Position numbers and translations under genes: made by a program. Shown here piece after piece: positions 55,005 through 64,000 of a stretch of DNA of 64,000 nt. The notes under the pieces were generated by a model. The model was given only the letters and a program-made list of their open reading frames with translations. It did not search any database and had not been told where the DNA came from. Numbering within the stretch: position 1 is the first letter of the stretch; each line of letters opens with the position of its first letter. The stretch comes from Paramyrothecium sp. XJ0827 (taxonomy: Eukaryota; Ascomycota; Sordariomycetes; Hypocreales; Stachybotryaceae): the NCBI GenBank assembly GCA_020881915.1, contig JAJFPB010000007.1:3038001-3102000 (forward strand). The letters run 5' to 3'.

Positions 55005-56275
55005 TTGCTCATAGTGATGTTTTGTGACCAAACGTCGGACGAAGACGACTCGAAGTTCTTGGAGGGGCGTGGGAATTCGTTCGTGGCCACTTGGAAATCG
55101 CTGAGACCCCACGAAGACCCGGAGGGTCTCGTCGGCAGGTGGTTTGGCTTGACCCCGGGTGAACGCAGAGACATGTTCCTTGCCACCAAGTTTGCGCTCA
55201 AGCACGCAAAACAAGAGGCCGACAATACGTTCCTGAAGCTTTTGCCGGCAACCTGGCCACTGCTTGACCTGCTTTCTGACCTGGGAATAGCATAGCAAAG
55301 TACCAGAGACCTTCTCGGCAAAGAAAGTGAAGTTGACTGTCAGGACACTCGAAACAGTGGCCGTTCCAGCCCCTAGGGCGCAGATAACTGTATGAAGGAG
55401 CCGCTGCTCCCCCCATAGCCAGGGCTCCTCAGAGATAATACACAGTTGCTTGACCCCATAGCGCTCTTCACTCTGCATTAGCAACCCGGCCTCTGACATT
55501 GACGGGCGGGGGAGTCGTTCCAAGAGCACTGCAGGAAATCTGCCAAGAGGATCCTCAAAAGATTGAAAGTGTCGTGTTCATTGACCTGTGTTATGTGCAT
55601 TGAACCGATCGAAAGACCCATGTCGAGAAAACAATGGAAAGTCCGTATGCAGCTAAACACGATAAGTGACGCCTCTATTCCCCGGTCAGCATCCCAACTT
55701 AGCTATGATCCTCAAGGCGTGAAATCGAGCAGCTCGGCCTTTCCGGAGTCTCCCCATCATGCTCCTCAGAGCTCCCATCGTCGACCGTGTCATTGCCAAT
55801 CGGTGGGGGTGCAGCCCCTGGATTCTCAAGACTGAAGGACCTGAGGGTGCGCACAATGTGAGTACGTGTAAGAGCTAGGCGTGTCCATCATCACCTACTC
55901 CCCACCCGAGCGAGGCATCCCGACTGGCCATCATTGATCGACCGACGACTTCGCGGCTGACTCCCACGACCTCTGCCAACAATATCAGCTAGAGCAAGAA
56001 GATAACACTGGCCGACTCCCCTGGACCCTGTCTGATAAAAAGGACTGCACATTAGCTAGCTGATGCTGGCTTGCTTACAGGGATGGGCGCCGTGTCTTTC
56101 TTGCCAAGGCACGAATGGCATCAAGTTGTTGTGCGAGAACACGGGCGCGGGGTATGTAGTCCTGTCGGACGAAGAGGAGCGGGCGCTGCGTGGGCTCGTC
56201 CGAGATAATGATGTGAGAAGAGGGCGGGAGACCATGTCTAGCAGCTATATCGATCCAGTGCCATTGGAGCAGTAA
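55005..56275 (+). pseudogene. Decayed aldo/keto reductase
   Basis: Collinear pieces of an aldo/keto reductase (yeast/plant aryl-alcohol dehydrogenase type) lie in order but in different frames. They are EGLVGRWFGLTPGERRDMF then LATKF (55122-55196), VFIDLCYVH then a TGA at 55601-55603 and TDRKTHVEKTMES (55574-55642), EIEQLGLSGVS (55721-55753), VIANRWGCSPWILKTEG (55789-55839), ELGVSIITYSPPERGIPTG then a TGA at 55935-55937 and STDDFAADSHDL (55872-55973), and the C-terminal GTNGIKLLCENTGAGYVVL then SDEEERALRGLV (from about 56110). In living relatives these blocks are the cofactor-loop, VHR, LGLSEV, YSPW, AYSPLGRG and SDEE motifs, in that order. Both stops fall where arginine is normal, as if CGA had become TGA. 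No intact enzyme can be made. The N-terminal barrel strands were not found. Confidence 0.82.
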
Positions 56276-57600
56276 CCGAACATGCCGGCTGCCTCTCTGA
56301 AAAGGGGATCCATATGTCAGCCACGCGCAGAGTCATAGCTCGTCAATGCTGCAGGTGATATGATCATGCGAGTCCTGAAGAAGCAGGTAAAAGACAATCA
56401 AACTCGAGCTTTGAAATTGAACTATTCGTGGGGAGTGAGAGTGTAAGACGCAAAAGAGCCTTCCGGAGCACGGATCCGTCTGGTTTGAAGTTGCCGAGTG
56501 GTCCCCGGGGAACGGCTCGGAAACTGGTGGGGTGGGGCAGGGTTGGGCAAGTTGGGCAAGTCGGATATGCCCCTGAGCGAGAAGAGACAACAAGGTAGTT
56601 AGCCTTAATGCTACACACACAATTGTCAACCTGGGCTACTGGGCCTTGGCGCATCTTTGTCGGGTCATGTTCTGCCTTAGTTCCATGTAATTTTAGCCAT
56701 CCATTGGCTATGGACAATGTCAGGTTTTAGCACCAATCTACGCCTCTCTATATGGCGATGTCATATTGGGACCTCTCATCTCGTATTTGCCGACATGTAA
56801 GCGAGCGCCTAGTTTGAGAAGACTACGCTAATATGAAGAGTAGTGGGAGAATAGAGCTGGTTCGTAATGTTAATCGCCGTTGCACTCAGCATGCTGGATG
56901 AGCTCGAAGGGTAGGGCAGCAAAAGGGGGAAAGCATGGTTTGCCATGATTTTTAGCAACATCCAAAACAAAGTCGAGATTGGCAGGATCGGCAACGTGAC
57001 GCTGCCTTGCACAGTCTCGGCTGCAGGCTGCCACAAATGATTGACAAGAAGCCGCTGTCGCTGGGAAAGCCGAGGAGGAGGCGACAAGACGTCATCCGTG
57101 CTGATGTTCCCACTGCCGCTAAGCAGGCAAGTCACGCAGTTCTCGTTGAAGTCATTTCGATATACTGCCTCGCACCTTGGGCCTGAGCCGCCGGGAAAAT
57201 TCCCGAAGCGATGTGATTCGTAGCTATTGAAGATGGGAGCTAAGCATGGTTGCGCAGCAGTGGCAGGAAGCAACAAAGCGAGCTGTCTGATAAAGCCGAG
57301 TGCTTGGCAAATGATGGACATCGCTAGTGCAGGAGCCCAGTTGATCTAGTTTTGAGCCTCGAAGCTGCTCAACGGGCGGAAAAGTGAGGTGCCTACACGT
57401 TTGAAGCTTTGACGCCACCTACTCCCCGCGGCCACCTACTCGCCGCGGAATGGTTAGTAGTAGCTTGACCCTTGGAAAGGTTGCACGCCGGGGCAAGTAG
57501 GTAGCATGGCAAACTGTTAGTGAAGATGGCTTGTGCTGTGTTGTCCTAGCCACGAGTGGAGAGAAAAAGGCAAAAAAGGAAAAAGCAAAAGCAAAAGCAA

Positions 57601-57611
57601 CCCCCCCCCCC
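57601..57611. repeat. Homopolymer C11
   Basis: Eleven consecutive C, directly after repeated GCAAAA units and before A6. A probable hotspot of length change. Confidence 0.9.
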
Positions 57612-58390
57612 AAAAAAGGATTGGCGATTGGCATCCCCGGCGAGCTCGTTGGTGCTTCGACTGGCTGAATCCGTGCATGCATGCATGCAACAAAAGCATC
57701 TTCTTGTCCGGTGTTAGCCAGACACATATACCCTCCCAAATGATTTCGTTCCATCGCGCCCCCGGCCCCCTCGCGCCCCGCTTGGGTCTGGGCCCCTCGG
57801 AAGGAAATGGCATTGCCGGACGCCGAAGAAACAAATGGCAACAGTGCGGAGACGAACAAGATAACAAGTGCCTACCTGTCGAACAGACGGGCGGGCATGG
57901 CATAGATTGCGGTTGCGTTGTCCCGGGTTAACGTTGCTGTGTTGAGTGGAAATGCGGACGGGGTCCACCAATGGCGCCGTTCGGAGGCAGGTCCGCATAT
58001 CTGACCCGCTGTGAAGAGGAACCACGCAACGCCGTTACGGCTGGCGGTGTTCAGACACACACACACTCTCTCCCACACGCACAAAAGCTTCGGCGGCCAG
58101 GCCGGGCCAAACCAAACCTGCCGCAGGGATTCTCAGTGTGCGCACTGTCCGCCAGTCTCGCTGGACCCATCTCGATGCTCCCTGTCCCGATGCATTCTGG
58201 CTCAAACTATATGCCCACCTCGGTACGGATGTTGGAACCCCCACCCATCATGCTCGACCAGTCCCAGCTCCTGGAGCCATCGCCTTGCCTGCGGGCTGCT
58301 ATGCTTGCGGTCTATCAGGATGCCTTGCCTCCTCCTGCAACCCCCCGGCCTCTCTGCCCGTAGCTCCAAGCATGGTGTCAGGGGTGGGAC

Positions 58391-58416
58391 AATGAATGAA
58401 TGAATGACTGAATGAA
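58391..58416. repeat. Tetranucleotide repeat (AATG)n
   Basis: Six imperfect AATG-type units with one ACTG interruption, upstream of the bZIP gene. Confidence 0.85.
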
Positions 58417-58559
58417 CGGGATGAGGCTTTCTCCAATTGTAATTTATATCAAGGCAACAGAGGGACCGGCCATCACTCGGGTTGATTGCTTTTCCAGACA
58501 TTGTTTCTGCTCCCCTCGCCGCAGACGACGCCGCCACCGCCTACTCCAAGTTGCGTGCT

Positions 58560-58690
58560 CCCTTTGCCTTTTCCATTTTCCTTTCCATTGTCCTTTCCCC
58601 TTCCCTTTCCTTTCCCGCTCCTCCCATTCCCGCTCTCATTTCCATTCCCATTTCCATTTCCATTCCCATTCCCATTCCCATTCCCAAAAT
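58560..58690. repeat. Pyrimidine-rich CATTCC/TTTCC tract
   Basis: About 130 nt almost free of G on the plus strand, with TTTCC and CATTCC words repeated many times, including five near-perfect CATTCC units in a row around 58655-58685. It lies 170-300 nt before the bZIP start, a position typical for promoter or 5' leader pyrimidine tracts in filamentous fungi. It also yields spurious Ser/Phe/Pro-rich open frames. Confidence 0.8.
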
Positions 58691-58859
58691 CTTGCCATCA
58701 ATTTACCGTACGCTCTATTCTCAAAAAGACCTCTGTCGAGCTGCGCCCCATCCCCACCTACTGCCCCAATTCGTCCCGCCGGGGCCCCTTCCGTCTTCTT
58801 GACCTTGATCCATCTCTACGGCTCCGTTTTCGAATCTCAGACACGTAAAGCAGCGTTAA

Positions 58860-60233
58860 ATGTCGGCTGCCTTCGTCGGGGCATGGCCGTTAGTGGTTGG
58901 AAACGTTGGACCCGCTGAGCAGCTCACCAGAATGGGGACCATCTTGGCCGCTGCATACCCTCCGGCGTCAGTCCATGGACAAGTGGACCAGGTGTGGCCC
59001 TGGTCCGGCTGTGTCTTGGACGCCCAGCCTGCTTCTGCTCCTCCCACACCGACCAGGGTCCCTCTGCATTCCCAACCAGGCAAACCGCATCCAACAATAA
59101 CAGGGTCCGGTTCTACATCACCTCTTCTCACACAGTCGCTCCATAACCATCGAGATGACGCCCGCCAAACACCCGCATCGAGTTGGCGCAGCATCAGACC
59201 TCCAGAGCCCGAAAGTACCGGGCCACCCAGGAACCCGGATCCGTACCGCAAGATGCGCGAAACCCACGACACCAAGAGGAAAGCCCGCCCCGAAGCTCAG
59301 AGCACCTCCCAGCGCAGTCAAGCCTCGGCCAATGCCAGCTCCAAACCCAAACCCAAGCCCGCGCCCAAGAAACGTGGTCGAAAACCGAAAGTCACCCCTG
59401 ACCCGACGCCAACCCCGCCGCAGCAGCAAGAGGATCCTTTCGGTGAGGAAGACTTTGACGATGACGGCGACCTAGACCACTACCTCGACGACATTGATGA
59501 TGAGGACCTCCCCAAGGACCCCCGGCGCCGCCGCACCCTCGAGCGCAACCGCGTCGCCGCAAAGAAGTGCCGCGTTCGAAAACGTGACGAAGCCTCTGCG
59601 CTGGCCTCCCGGGAGCAAGCCGTCGAGGATCAGAACCGCTACCTGTCAACAGCCTACAACTCTTTGACCACCGAGATCTACCTGCTCAAGACGGAGCTGC
59701 TCCGTCACACGCACTGCAACTGCACCTTGATTCAAGAATACATTGCCAACGAAGCGAGGAGGTCTGTCAACAAGATGAATGCGGCCCCCTCCAAAACGGG
59801 TTCATACAGCCAAGTTACCCCAACACACCTGGACAGCCTCACAAGCCGCAACAGTTACTTCGACTCTGAATCCACAGACCTCGACCGCCAGCCCAACTAC
59901 GAGACCCCACAAGCCGATCCTGCCGCCAGCGCCTGGAACCATGCTTTCCCGCCGGCTGATGGGAGCACTGCACAACACCAACATGCTTGCAGTCACTTGC
60001 ACAGCCATCAAAACGGCATCGTCAATGGCCAATCACTTGACGATCACCTTGCATCACCGCACGAAGTCATGGATGATCAACAGTACGACGGCAAACCAGT
60101 TCTCGATGGCATGCACAGCCAACAAACCATGCAGATGGCGAACTATGGCGGCGAACCAGACAATCAAGCTCCCAGACTATCGTTCTACCCCCAAGCAGAC
60201 TTTGGGTCATTTTTTCCAGAACAACAATGGTGA
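58860..60233 (+). CDS. bZIP transcription factor (ATF/CREB-like)
   Basis: A single open frame of 457 residues. The bZIP lies at about 222-285: basic region RRRRTLERNRVAAKKCRVRK with the invariant Asn230-x7-Arg238 and the NxxAAxxCR signature, then heptad positions Leu248, Val255, Leu262, Leu269 and Leu276. The zipper is followed by HTHCNCTLIQEYIANEARR, a His/Cys extension shared by fungal ATF-type factors. Upstream is a Pro/Lys-rich stretch with KKRGRKP (residues 170-176), which looks like an AT-hook, and an acidic block EEDFDDDGDLDHYLDD. The C-terminal third is Gln/Asn/His-rich. The first 130 residues have unusual composition and may be leader, in which case the Met at 59253 (MRETHDTKRKARP) is the real start. 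Confidence 0.85.
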   Translation: MSAAFVGAWPLVVGNVGPAEQLTRMGTILAAAYPPASVHGQVDQVWPWSGCVLDAQPASAPPTPTRVPLHSQPGKPHPTITGSGSTSPLLTQSLHNHRDDARQTPASSWRSIRPPEPESTGPPRNPDPYRKMRETHDTKRKARPEAQSTSQRSQASANASSKPKPKPAPKKRGRKPKVTPDPTPTPPQQQEDPFGEEDFDDDGDLDHYLDDIDDEDLPKDPRRRRTLERNRVAAKKCRVRKRDEASALASREQAVEDQNRYLSTAYNSLTTEIYLLKTELLRHTHCNCTLIQEYIANEARRSVNKMNAAPSKTGSYSQVTPTHLDSLTSRNSYFDSESTDLDRQPNYETPQADPAASAWNHAFPPADGSTAQHQHACSHLHSHQNGIVNGQSLDDHLASPHEVMDDQQYDGKPVLDGMHSQQTMQMANYGGEPDNQAPRLSFYPQADFGSFFPEQQW

Positions 60234-63200
60234 TTCACTCTCATTGTTATCGTATTTCAACACCTTTCATTTTTAGATATCCAAGTCCACTGTTTTTCGG
60301 GCACTTTTTCGGAATTGTTTCTAGATCACGATAGTTTAGCTGGTGTTGTTTTGAATCTCTTCCTTTGTCTTCCCTTTTTTTGCTTTGCCAAGTTTGTTGG
60401 ACGAGGATAAACACGATATTGCTACTTCTAATGATTGAACGAGAATTACGAGACGAACTTTCGGGTTCTAGAATTATCGACTGTGTATGAATTGTTCCGA
60501 AACAGTCGAGCGAGCCAAAATCTCAGTTGACCGGAAGAGTCGTACAAATTGAATTCATGGCGCAGCGGGTTTTTGTGTGGTTGCAGAGCCACCGTCGACG
60601 CGGAAGTGCTCAATCCTGCAAGGGGGTGCACTGGATGGCGGTGTACAAAGGGCTTTGGAGAAAATCTTGTATATACACTGTATTGGAACTCGAGGCGAAT
60701 GAGAAGCCTCCTACAATATCTTCGATCGCTGGAAAGTGATTGGCCTTGCTCCATCGGCAGAAACTCCGACGGCTGAGCTGTTGGGACACTTGGAAGGCTT
60801 GCCCTGCCAGGAGGGATAGACACAAGTTTCGTAAAAAGTACCGCACTAGTATCAGCAATAGTGTAGTCTGATGTTCAGCGAGTATTCACGTTTGCATCAT
60901 GCTGTACGTGTTCAACAATACCGAATCTTTGTTCGGCCCCCTCGAACTCTATGTCAGTCATTCGGCGTATATCCTTATTTCGAATTGGGTAGTCGGCTCG
61001 AACGGTAACCGGAAACGATCGCGGACGGTGATAGAAACATGGCAAGCGGCTGCTTGGGATGTCAATGCAAACTTCGATAGTACAGGGCACGAAGATACGG
61101 TAGGGCCTAAGGATGGCTTGGACAACCAAAGGACGCTAGAAGAGACCTCGGGAATAAATACCATACGCTCCTCAATGCCTCGACTCATGTCTCTCAGGTA
61201 ATAGACGTCAGAAGGTATCGACGCTCTTCATCCCAAATAGCTAGACACGTCCAACACGTCCCTTCCGTTGTTTCGCAGGCATTCGTTGTTGCAGAATGAT
61301 GCAGTTTCGCAGGATCGAGTCGTTGTCATATTGGCAAAACGCGGCGGTTGTCGTTGGTTTCCAAGGAACAGAACGCTTTAATGTTCACAAGATCTCCACG
61401 ACAGTTGATTATAAAGCTGGTAGCGGGGACTTAGGCACCTTGATACTTCTACCGGACCATATCTGACAGCCCATTGGTTGCACCGGGGTTGTAGTTTCGA
61501 GCTCTCGTTCCATGGAAACAGTTCGTGTTCTATTCTGGAGAATCGTTCGGTAGGAATGCGTGTTGTCGTTGGCGAAGCAGTCCGCCTCCGGAACCATCAT
61601 GGCACAACTTGTCTAAATTAGCATGCTGTCTCCCCGTGACCCTTCAACTAGATAGCAGTCCGCTGGAGCCTTCTCGAGAAACGGATTGTGTACTGACAAA
61701 TGAAGCCATATCAAATGTGTCTGGCATACAGCAGACAGCGGACTTTATTCCGTCAACTCGGATTGGTCAAAGTGAGTGGAGTGGGTCCAGCGGCAAGTCC
61801 CACAACCCTTTTCCCGGAGGGTCCTCCGCTTAACCATGATTGGAGGAACGATTAGGGTGCCAACCAACAGTCGAGGGAAACAGGAGATTACGCGGCAAAG
61901 GTTAATCCAACGATTTCTTCCTACTCGAAGATTCAAAGGGAAATCCCCAAAAGCCATAAGCAGGTTTTAAAGACTAAAAGAGAATGGGAAACCGAAACAA
62001 CAGGTAGAATTTGCTGGGTGTGGCTAGTATAATCTGCACAAAAGTCGACCTGCCAGTAGCTGTCAATAAGGCAGCAATCGCTGTTAGACATTAGGTTGCT
62101 GATCAGAGGGGTTAAGATTACTGCTGTCCCAGACCCCGATCAAAGCTCTGCCACCCTGCTCATTCACCCGTCCAGGTGGTTACGCCATTTTACCATCCGT
62201 CACTCCATGGGTCCTCCCCGTGTTCAACAGCCAAAAGATTGGGGCACATCTGCGACGCACAGCTTAGAGCACGCACTGGCTCCTTGTAGAGATCACATCA
62301 GTGTGATGTCAACCCACGGAAGTGCAAGGAGTTATACTTCACCAACAATCGAACGCCGGGCGATGGACCCCTCGCCTCTTCTCCGGTCCCGGGCACCCTC
62401 CGTGCCATCTCCTGTATACCTGGTGGGTCGTGTGGTGGGTTTCCGCAACCACTTTTGCAAGGTCATTGATATGTCTCTAGTGGTATGGAAAAAGGGACCC
62501 TCCGTTGGCATGGACGAAAGGCCTTGTCCCTTACACCATGTTGAAGAAGAACTGTTTCTGTGTCTTGGATGCCAAGATGCCAAGATGCCATTGACCAACG
62601 CGAAAATGGCTTGCAAAAGCCCGATTATACAAATATATCGATGTAATTGCGATTCACCACAATGCATCATCAGAAATTCCGCGCGATGTTGTAGTGGCTT
62701 TGAAGAGAGCTTGCGTCGTTCAGAGGTTTGCGACCCGAAGTAAAACATCGCTTCAAAATCCCAGCGAGGTTGGATCTGCATCCCATCCAATGCCATCCCC
62801 AGCTTCCGCGAGCACGAATTGCGCTGACGACAGCTCCCGCCGGCATTGGACGGTCAAATGACAATACTTCTCCTAATTACATGTGTGAATTGGTTGATAA
62901 AGATACACCCATGTTCTTGGAGTCAGTACTAGCTGGTTCCCCCAAACCACCTGCCTGCTCACAATACGGCATGCACGGTCCTCGACACCTTGCCCCCTTA
63001 CCCCTCTTTCGTCCCTGGGCCTTGTACCATCGTACGTGTCTGATTCGCTTGTCTTAAGGTTGGGATCACGCTGTGGTCCATGGCAAAAGGAACAGATCAA
63101 GCATGGTAGTCCAAAAGCGATCTTGCTGCCTCACCATGTACGTCACTAATGACAATGGCCATCTGCCCACGCGCTTGACGGTCGGCTCATGACTCGTGTC

Positions 63201-64000
63201 AGTCAGTAGCTGCATGTCCAGATTTCGGACCATGGGAGAAGACCGAGCTGCCACATGCTGATCGCCGTGGAAGTGGGGGAGACATTGGCCCGATTCACAA
63301 TTTCAATTTGATAAACACCCGGTGTCCCTCATGATGTGCCAGCGACCCCCAAAGGGACCTCCCAAAGGAGTCATCTAGCGCACGAATTACAAAGAAGAGG
63401 CCCAGTCAAGGATCCAAAAAACTCCCCTCGGGCTGCCATCTTATTGACACTGTCCCTCAGCCGCGGAAAAAGGATGACGTAGCGAGGCACAGTATGCCAG
63501 GGGGTACCCACAGAACCTTTCAGGTTCCAACTCGCTTTCGATCAGCCTTCTTATCGAGATTGCACCCTGGGCGGCCACATCTACTCTGATAGCCTGTGTT
63601 ACAAGCTCTCATGCTGTGAAGCATCGGAACAAGCTTTGCTGGCTTTTGTCCTACAAATGCGCTTTTCGTGTTGGTAGAAGCATTAAGCAAAGCGAAAGGG
63701 TATGATCTTTCCCAATACAAGGCAGCGTACGAGCTGAGCAGTCCGTCTTAGGTCTAGACCAGGCTCTTAAAATTTACATTTCAATGAGTAAGGTAGGTAC
63801 TCAACTGTATTGTACAAAAAATCCGTAATCGTCCGGGAACGTTTCCGTGCATCATGATTAGCTTAGGCTTAGAAAACTGTGGATGACATAGTCCACTCAC
63901 GGAATCCAAGCATGTACTCATGAAACCAGAGCATGAATTCAAGGAATCAAAGCATTTATGTATGGAACATGAAGTGGGTTGTGATTTCCAATATAATTTT
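60234..64000. other. Gene-free right end
   Basis: This is 3.8 kb with the bZIP 3' flank and no gene I can support. The longest frame (62096-62743, 215 codons, +) is Ser/Arg/Cys-rich with no domain. Another minus frame overlaps it. A GTAAGGTAGGTACTC motif lies at 63790-63804. No tRNA, repeat array or transposon end was recognised. Confidence 0.45.

Larger units (their letters stand above)
56276..58859. other. Gene-free stretch and bZIP upstream region
   Basis: This is 2.6 kb. A minus-strand frame at 56809-57321 (170 codons) begins with a hydrophobic, signal-like stretch but has no homologue I know. Other frames are shorter. Simple-sequence patches are frequent: AAAAGC repeats at 57584-57600 followed by C11 (57601-57611), (TGCA)4 at 57674-57689, (TGAA)-type repeats at 58391-58416 and a CATTCC-rich tract at 58560-58690. 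Confidence 0.45.

Noticed and set aside
54861..55529. Minus-strand frame of 222 codons
   Set aside because: It lies antisense to the aldo/keto reductase remains, which explain this DNA better.
56809..57321. Minus-strand frame of 170 codons with a signal-like N-terminus
   Set aside because: It has several cysteines and a hydrophobic start, but no homologue I know, a second hydrophobic run near the end and no supporting context. It could be a small secreted protein, but the evidence is too thin.
62096..62743. Plus-strand frame of 215 codons near the right end
   Set aside because: Its composition resembles non-coding DNA, there is no domain, and an overlapping frame of similar length lies on the other strand.

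Overview
The window is nuclear DNA of a filamentous ascomycete. Most genes are split by short introns (49-115 nt, one of 212 nt) with GT donors and AG acceptors. Pyrimidine-rich tracts precede several start codons, and the best-recognised proteins match Pezizomycotina families: a CYP51 paralogue, Mix23/Cid2, a Dap1-type cytochrome b5 protein, myo-inositol oxygenase and a VARP-like VPS9 protein. A Sordariomycete, perhaps of the Hypocreales, is the best guess from gene content. That is inference, not a placement. I find no virus, prophage, CRISPR array or intact transposon.

Left part (0.6-17.2 kb), mostly housekeeping: NatA auxiliary subunit NAA15 (-), mitochondrial MIX23 (-), an Osh4/Kes1-type oxysterol-binding protein (+), class II fructose-bisphosphate aldolase (-), the Rieske-protein translocase BCS1 (+), a microbial-type poly(ADP-ribose) glycohydrolase (+) and an amino-acid permease (+).

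Middle-left (17.2-26.3 kb), accessory in character: a 3.1 kb gene-free stretch with a perfect 13 x 13 bp minisatellite, a lone CYP51 paralogue, a 1.8 kb AT-rich gene-free stretch, and a large multi-pass membrane protein of unknown function.

Middle (27-51.7 kb), conserved core genes: a VRL1-like VPS9/ankyrin/PX/BAR protein with upstream ORFs over its start, a 3.7 kb gene-free stretch, a conserved fungal protein of unknown function, OLA1 (-), a DeSI-type PPPDE peptidase (+), mitoribosomal uS11m (-) divergent from TIM44 (+), retromer VPS35 (+), a transferrin-receptor/glutamate-carboxypeptidase-like membrane protein with a PPxY motif (+), and a Dap1/MAPR haem protein (-).

Right part (52-64 kb): an intron-containing tRNA-Ala(UGC), myo-inositol oxygenase (-), a decayed aldo/keto reductase pseudogene (+), a bZIP transcription factor with a low-complexity promoter (+), and 3.8 kb with no gene I can support.

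Themes: mitochondrial biogenesis (MIX23, BCS1, uS11m, TIM44), endosomal sorting (VRL1-like, VPS35, Tre1-like) and sterol metabolism (Osh4-like, CYP51, Dap1-like). The genes are not arranged as a metabolic cluster. Points most worth a second look are the histidine at the Aspergillus Leu98-equivalent position of the CYP51 paralogue, the collinear remains of an aldo/keto reductase whose stops fit C-to-T decay, the chained uORFs ahead of the VRL1-like gene, the PPxY membrane peptidase with all zinc ligands kept, and a GGTACC/TTACCTTA-type motif scattered through the gene-free stretches.
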